A stretch of 7,895 nt of DNA, taken from assembly GCA_030039105.1 (NCBI GenBank), contig JASHQO010000204.1:1-7895 (forward strand), written 5' to 3'. The position numbers were made by a program, and so were the translations under genes. This document shows, piece after piece, positions 5,607 to 7,895 of the stretch (within the stretch, counting starts at the first letter, position 1; the number at the start of each line of letters is the position of its first letter). Below the pieces are notes generated by a model. It was not told the origin of the DNA. It saw nothing but the letters and a program-made list of their open reading frames with translations, and did no database searches. This DNA is from Xanthobacteraceae bacterium (GTDB taxonomy: Bacteria > Pseudomonadota > Alphaproteobacteria > Rhizobiales > Xanthobacteraceae).

Positions 5607-7895
5607 ATGAATCCTTTGAAGTCGCTACAGGATCACGGCCAGGCCGTCTGGCTCGATTTTCTTTCCCGTGGCTTCATCGGTGAGGGCGGCTTGAAGAAGC
5701 TGGTCGACGACGACGGCCTGCGCGGCGTGACCTCGAACCCCTCGATCTTCGAGCAGGCGATCGGCCGTTCCGATGAGTACGACGCCGCCATCGCCCGCAT
5801 GCTGCAGGCGCAGGACCAAAGCGTCGGCGCGATTTTCGAGCATCTGGCGGTCGAGGACATTCAGCAGGCCACCGACGTGCTGCGGCCGGTTTTCGACGCG
5901 ACCAAGGGCGCCGACGGCTTTGTCAGCATCGAGGTCTCGCCGTTCCTGGCGAACGACACCCACGGCACCATCGAGGAAGCCAGGCGGCTGTGGCGCGAGG
6001 TCGATCGCAAGAACCTGATGATCAAGGTGCCGGGGACGCCGGAAGGCCTGCCGGCGATCCGCGATCTCATCGCCGGCGGCATCAACGTCAACATCACGCT
6101 CCTGTTCGCGCAGGCGGTCTACGAGCAGGTGGTCGAGGCCTATCTCGCCGGCCTCGAAGCGCTCGCCGCCAAGGGCGGCGACGTTTCCCGGATCGCGAGC
6201 GTCGCCAGCTTCTTCGTCAGCCGCATCGACACCGCGGTCGACAAGATGCTCGACGACAAGATCGCGCAAGCCAACGATCCCGACGAGAAGGCGCGGCTCG
6301 GCGCGCTCAAGGGCAAGGTCGCGGTCGCCAACGCCAAGCTTGCCTATCAGCGCTACAAACGGCTGTTCAGCGGCGAGCGCTGGCAGGCGCTCGCCGCCCA
6401 TGGCGCCAAGACGCAGCGGCTGCTGTGGGCCTCGACCGGCACCAAGAACAAGGCCTATAGCGACGTGCTCTATGTCGACGAGCTGATCGGCCCCGATACC
6501 GTCAACACCATGCCGATCGCCACCATGGACGCGTTCCGCGACCACGGCACCTTGCGCGACACGATCGAGGACAACGTCGCCGCCGCGCAGCGCGTGCTCG
6601 GCGATCTCGGCCGCGCCGGCATCGCGCTCGACGCCGTGACCGACAAGCTCGTCGAAGACGGCGTGCGGCTGTTCGCCGACGCCGCCGACAAGCTGCTCGC
6701 CGCGGTGGCGGGCAAGCGCAGCAAGATTCTCGACGGCAAGGTCGGCGCGCAGACCTTGACGCTCGGCGACGCGCTGGCCAGGAAGGTCGATGTTGCGGCG
6801 GAGGAATGGCGCGGCCGCGGCGCGGTGCGCAAGCTCTGGCAGCGCGACAAATCGCTGTGGACCGGCGCCGACGAGGATCGCTGGCTCGGTTGGCTCGATG
6901 CGGTCGCCGCCGACCGGATCAAAAGCTATCGGGCTTTCGCCGATGATATCGGGCGCGAAGGTTTCAAGGATGCGCTGCTGCTCGGCATGGGCGGCTCCAG
7001 CCTCGGCCCGGAAGTGCTGGCCGCGGTGTTCGGCACGAAACCCGGCTATCCGCGCTTGCGCATTCTCGACTCCACCGTGCCGGCGCAGGTCAAGGCGGTC
7101 GAGCAGGCGCTCGATCCTGCCAAGACGCTGTTCATCGTGTCGAGCAAGTCCGGCTCGACGACCGAGCCGAACATCTTCAAGGACTATTTCTTCAAGCGCG
7201 TCGCCGACGCGGTCGGCGCGGCGCGGGCCGGCAAGAATTTCATCGCCATCACCGATCCGGGCTCGTCGCTGGAGAAGGCGGCAAAATCGCAAAATTTCCG
7301 GCAGGTATTCTTCGGCGTGCCCAGCATCGGCGGCCGCTATTCGGTGCTGTCGCCGTTCGGCCTGGTGCCGGCCGCGATCGCCGGCATCGATATCGCTGCG
7401 CTCGAGCAATCGGCGCGCATGATGATGCGTTCGTGCGGACCCGATGTGCCGCCGTCGGAAAATCCCGGCGTCGCGCTCGGTCTCGCTCTCGGCACGGCGG
7501 CGCGGCAGGGCCGCGACAAGGTCACCCTGCTGGCTTCGCCGCGGCTGGCCGATTTCGGCGCCTGGGCCGAGCAGCTATTCGCCGAGTCCACCGGCAAGCA
7601 CGGCAAGGGTCTTATTCCGATCGATGGCGAGCCGCTCGGCGTGCCGCAGCTCTACGGCGACGATCGCTTCTTCATCAGCCTCGCGCTCGACGGCGATGCC
7701 GACGGCGAAAGCGAAGCCAGGCTCGCCAAGTTGCAGGCGGCCGGCCATCCGGTGGCGCGCATCGTCATCGAAACGCCCGAGCAGATCGGCCAGGAGTTCT
7801 TCCGCTTCGAGATCGCGACTGCGGTGGCCGGCGCGGTGATCGGCATCAATCCGTTCGACCAGCCCGACGTCGAGGCGAGCAAGGCCGCGGCGCGC
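5607..7895 (+). CDS. Bifunctional transaldolase / glucose-6-phosphate isomerase, 3' end beyond the window
   Basis: The first 763 codons of a fused enzyme; the frame is still open at the last base. The transaldolase half (about 1-370) has WLDFLSRGFI at 15-24, GVTSNPSIFEQA at 40-51, FVSIEVSP at 105-112, the Schiff-base lysine Lys140 in LMIKVPGTPEG, and ASVASFFVSRID. It transfers dihydroxyacetone units between sugar phosphates in the pentose phosphate pathway. The isomerase half (about 390 onward) has GMGGSSLGPEVL from residue 460, SSKSGSTTEPN (512-522) for phosphate binding, GGRYSVLS (575-582) and FAESTGKHGKGLIPI. It interconverts glucose-6-phosphate and fructose-6-phosphate. Known fusions of this kind are about 950 residues, so roughly 185 are missing. 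The start at 5607 follows GAGGAA by nine bases and gives the standard N-terminus NPLKSLQDHGQAVWLD. An out-of-frame ATG at 5597 overlaps the ribosome site. Both half-enzymes appear intact as far as seen. Whether pentose-phosphate genes such as zwf follow lies outside the window. Confidence 0.95.
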   Translation, partial: MNPLKSLQDHGQAVWLDFLSRGFIGEGGLKKLVDDDGLRGVTSNPSIFEQAIGRSDEYDAAIARMLQAQDQSVGAIFEHLAVEDIQQATDVLRPVFDATKGADGFVSIEVSPFLANDTHGTIEEARRLWREVDRKNLMIKVPGTPEGLPAIRDLIAGGINVNITLLFAQAVYEQVVEAYLAGLEALAAKGGDVSRIASVASFFVSRIDTAVDKMLDDKIAQANDPDEKARLGALKGKVAVANAKLAYQRYKRLFSGERWQALAAHGAKTQRLLWASTGTKNKAYSDVLYVDELIGPDTVNTMPIATMDAFRDHGTLRDTIEDNVAAAQRVLGDLGRAGIALDAVTDKLVEDGVRLFADAADKLLAAVAGKRSKILDGKVGAQTLTLGDALARKVDVAAEEWRGRGAVRKLWQRDKSLWTGADEDRWLGWLDAVAADRIKSYRAFADDIGREGFKDALLLGMGGSSLGPEVLAAVFGTKPGYPRLRILDSTVPAQVKAVEQALDPAKTLFIVSSKSGSTTEPNIFKDYFFKRVADAVGAARAGKNFIAITDPGSSLEKAAKSQNFRQVFFGVPSIGGRYSVLSPFGLVPAAIAGIDIAALEQSARMMMRSCGPDVPPSENPGVALGLALGTAARQGRDKVTLLASPRLADFGAWAEQLFAESTGKHGKGLIPIDGEPLGVPQLYGDDRFFISLALDGDADGESEARLAKLQAAGHPVARIVIETPEQIGQEFFRFEIATAVAGAVIGINPFDQPDVEASKAAAR

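Noticed and set aside
5597..5683. 28-codon open frame starting at an ATG overlapping the Tal-Pgi ribosome site
   Set aside because: It is out of frame with Tal-Pgi, shows no recognisable sequence and its ATG lies within the ribosome site of the real gene. A translational-coupling role is possible but unsupported.
5625..7409. 594-codon minus-strand open frame opposite Tal-Pgi
   Set aside because: Composition is Arg/Asp/Gly-rich low complexity with no recognisable domain; it is a shadow of the plus-strand gene.

Overview
The window is GC-rich chromosomal DNA, roughly two-thirds G+C by eye. Its gene content points to an alphaproteobacterium of the order Hyphomicrobiales, in the Bradyrhizobium / Rhodopseudomonas / Xanthobacteraceae neighbourhood. 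The supporting evidence is a Bug-type periplasmic binding protein, a fused transaldolase/phosphoglucose isomerase, and two kinds of dispersed intergenic repeat that I recognise from that group. The taxon is an inference from gene types and repeats, not from a marker gene.

Layout from left to right: (1) a complete minus-strand gene for a secreted Bug/TctC-like solute-binding protein (14-976); (2) a 273-base gap (977-1249) holding a short imperfect direct repeat; (3) a minus-strand gene for a 95-residue protein with a very acidic tail (1250-1537); (4) an 80-base divergent intergenic region centred on a 20-bp near-perfect palindrome (1563-1582); (5) a plus-strand Gfo/Idh/MocA-family oxidoreductase starting at GTG (1618-2694); (6) a dense array of REP-like palindromes in head and tail orientations, with two nested tandem duplications (2693-2996); (7) a plus-strand molybdenum hydroxylase large subunit of the xanthine dehydrogenase / CoxL superfamily (3060-5453), followed by a short UUCG-loop hairpin terminator (5466-5483); (8) a bifunctional transaldolase / glucose-6-phosphate isomerase (5607 onward), cut off by the right edge of the window.

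The genes do not form one obvious pathway. The Bug protein would capture an organic acid or similar solute in the periplasm, but no membrane transporter subunits are present. The Gfo/Idh protein would oxidise a sugar- or polyol-like substrate with NAD(P). The molybdenum hydroxylase lacks its usual FAD and 2Fe-2S partners inside the window. Tal-Pgi belongs to the pentose phosphate / gluconeogenic core. The molybdenum hydroxylase is separated from its left neighbour by the repeat array and from its right neighbour by a terminator, so it may be its own transcription unit.

I found no clear undescribed defence or mobile system. The items most worth a second look are the REP array and the way it creates an artificial in-frame N-terminal extension on the molybdenum hydroxylase, the divergent-region palindrome, the AYRSSGR active-site loop of the hydroxylase, and a Tyr in place of the usual catalytic His in the Gfo/Idh protein.
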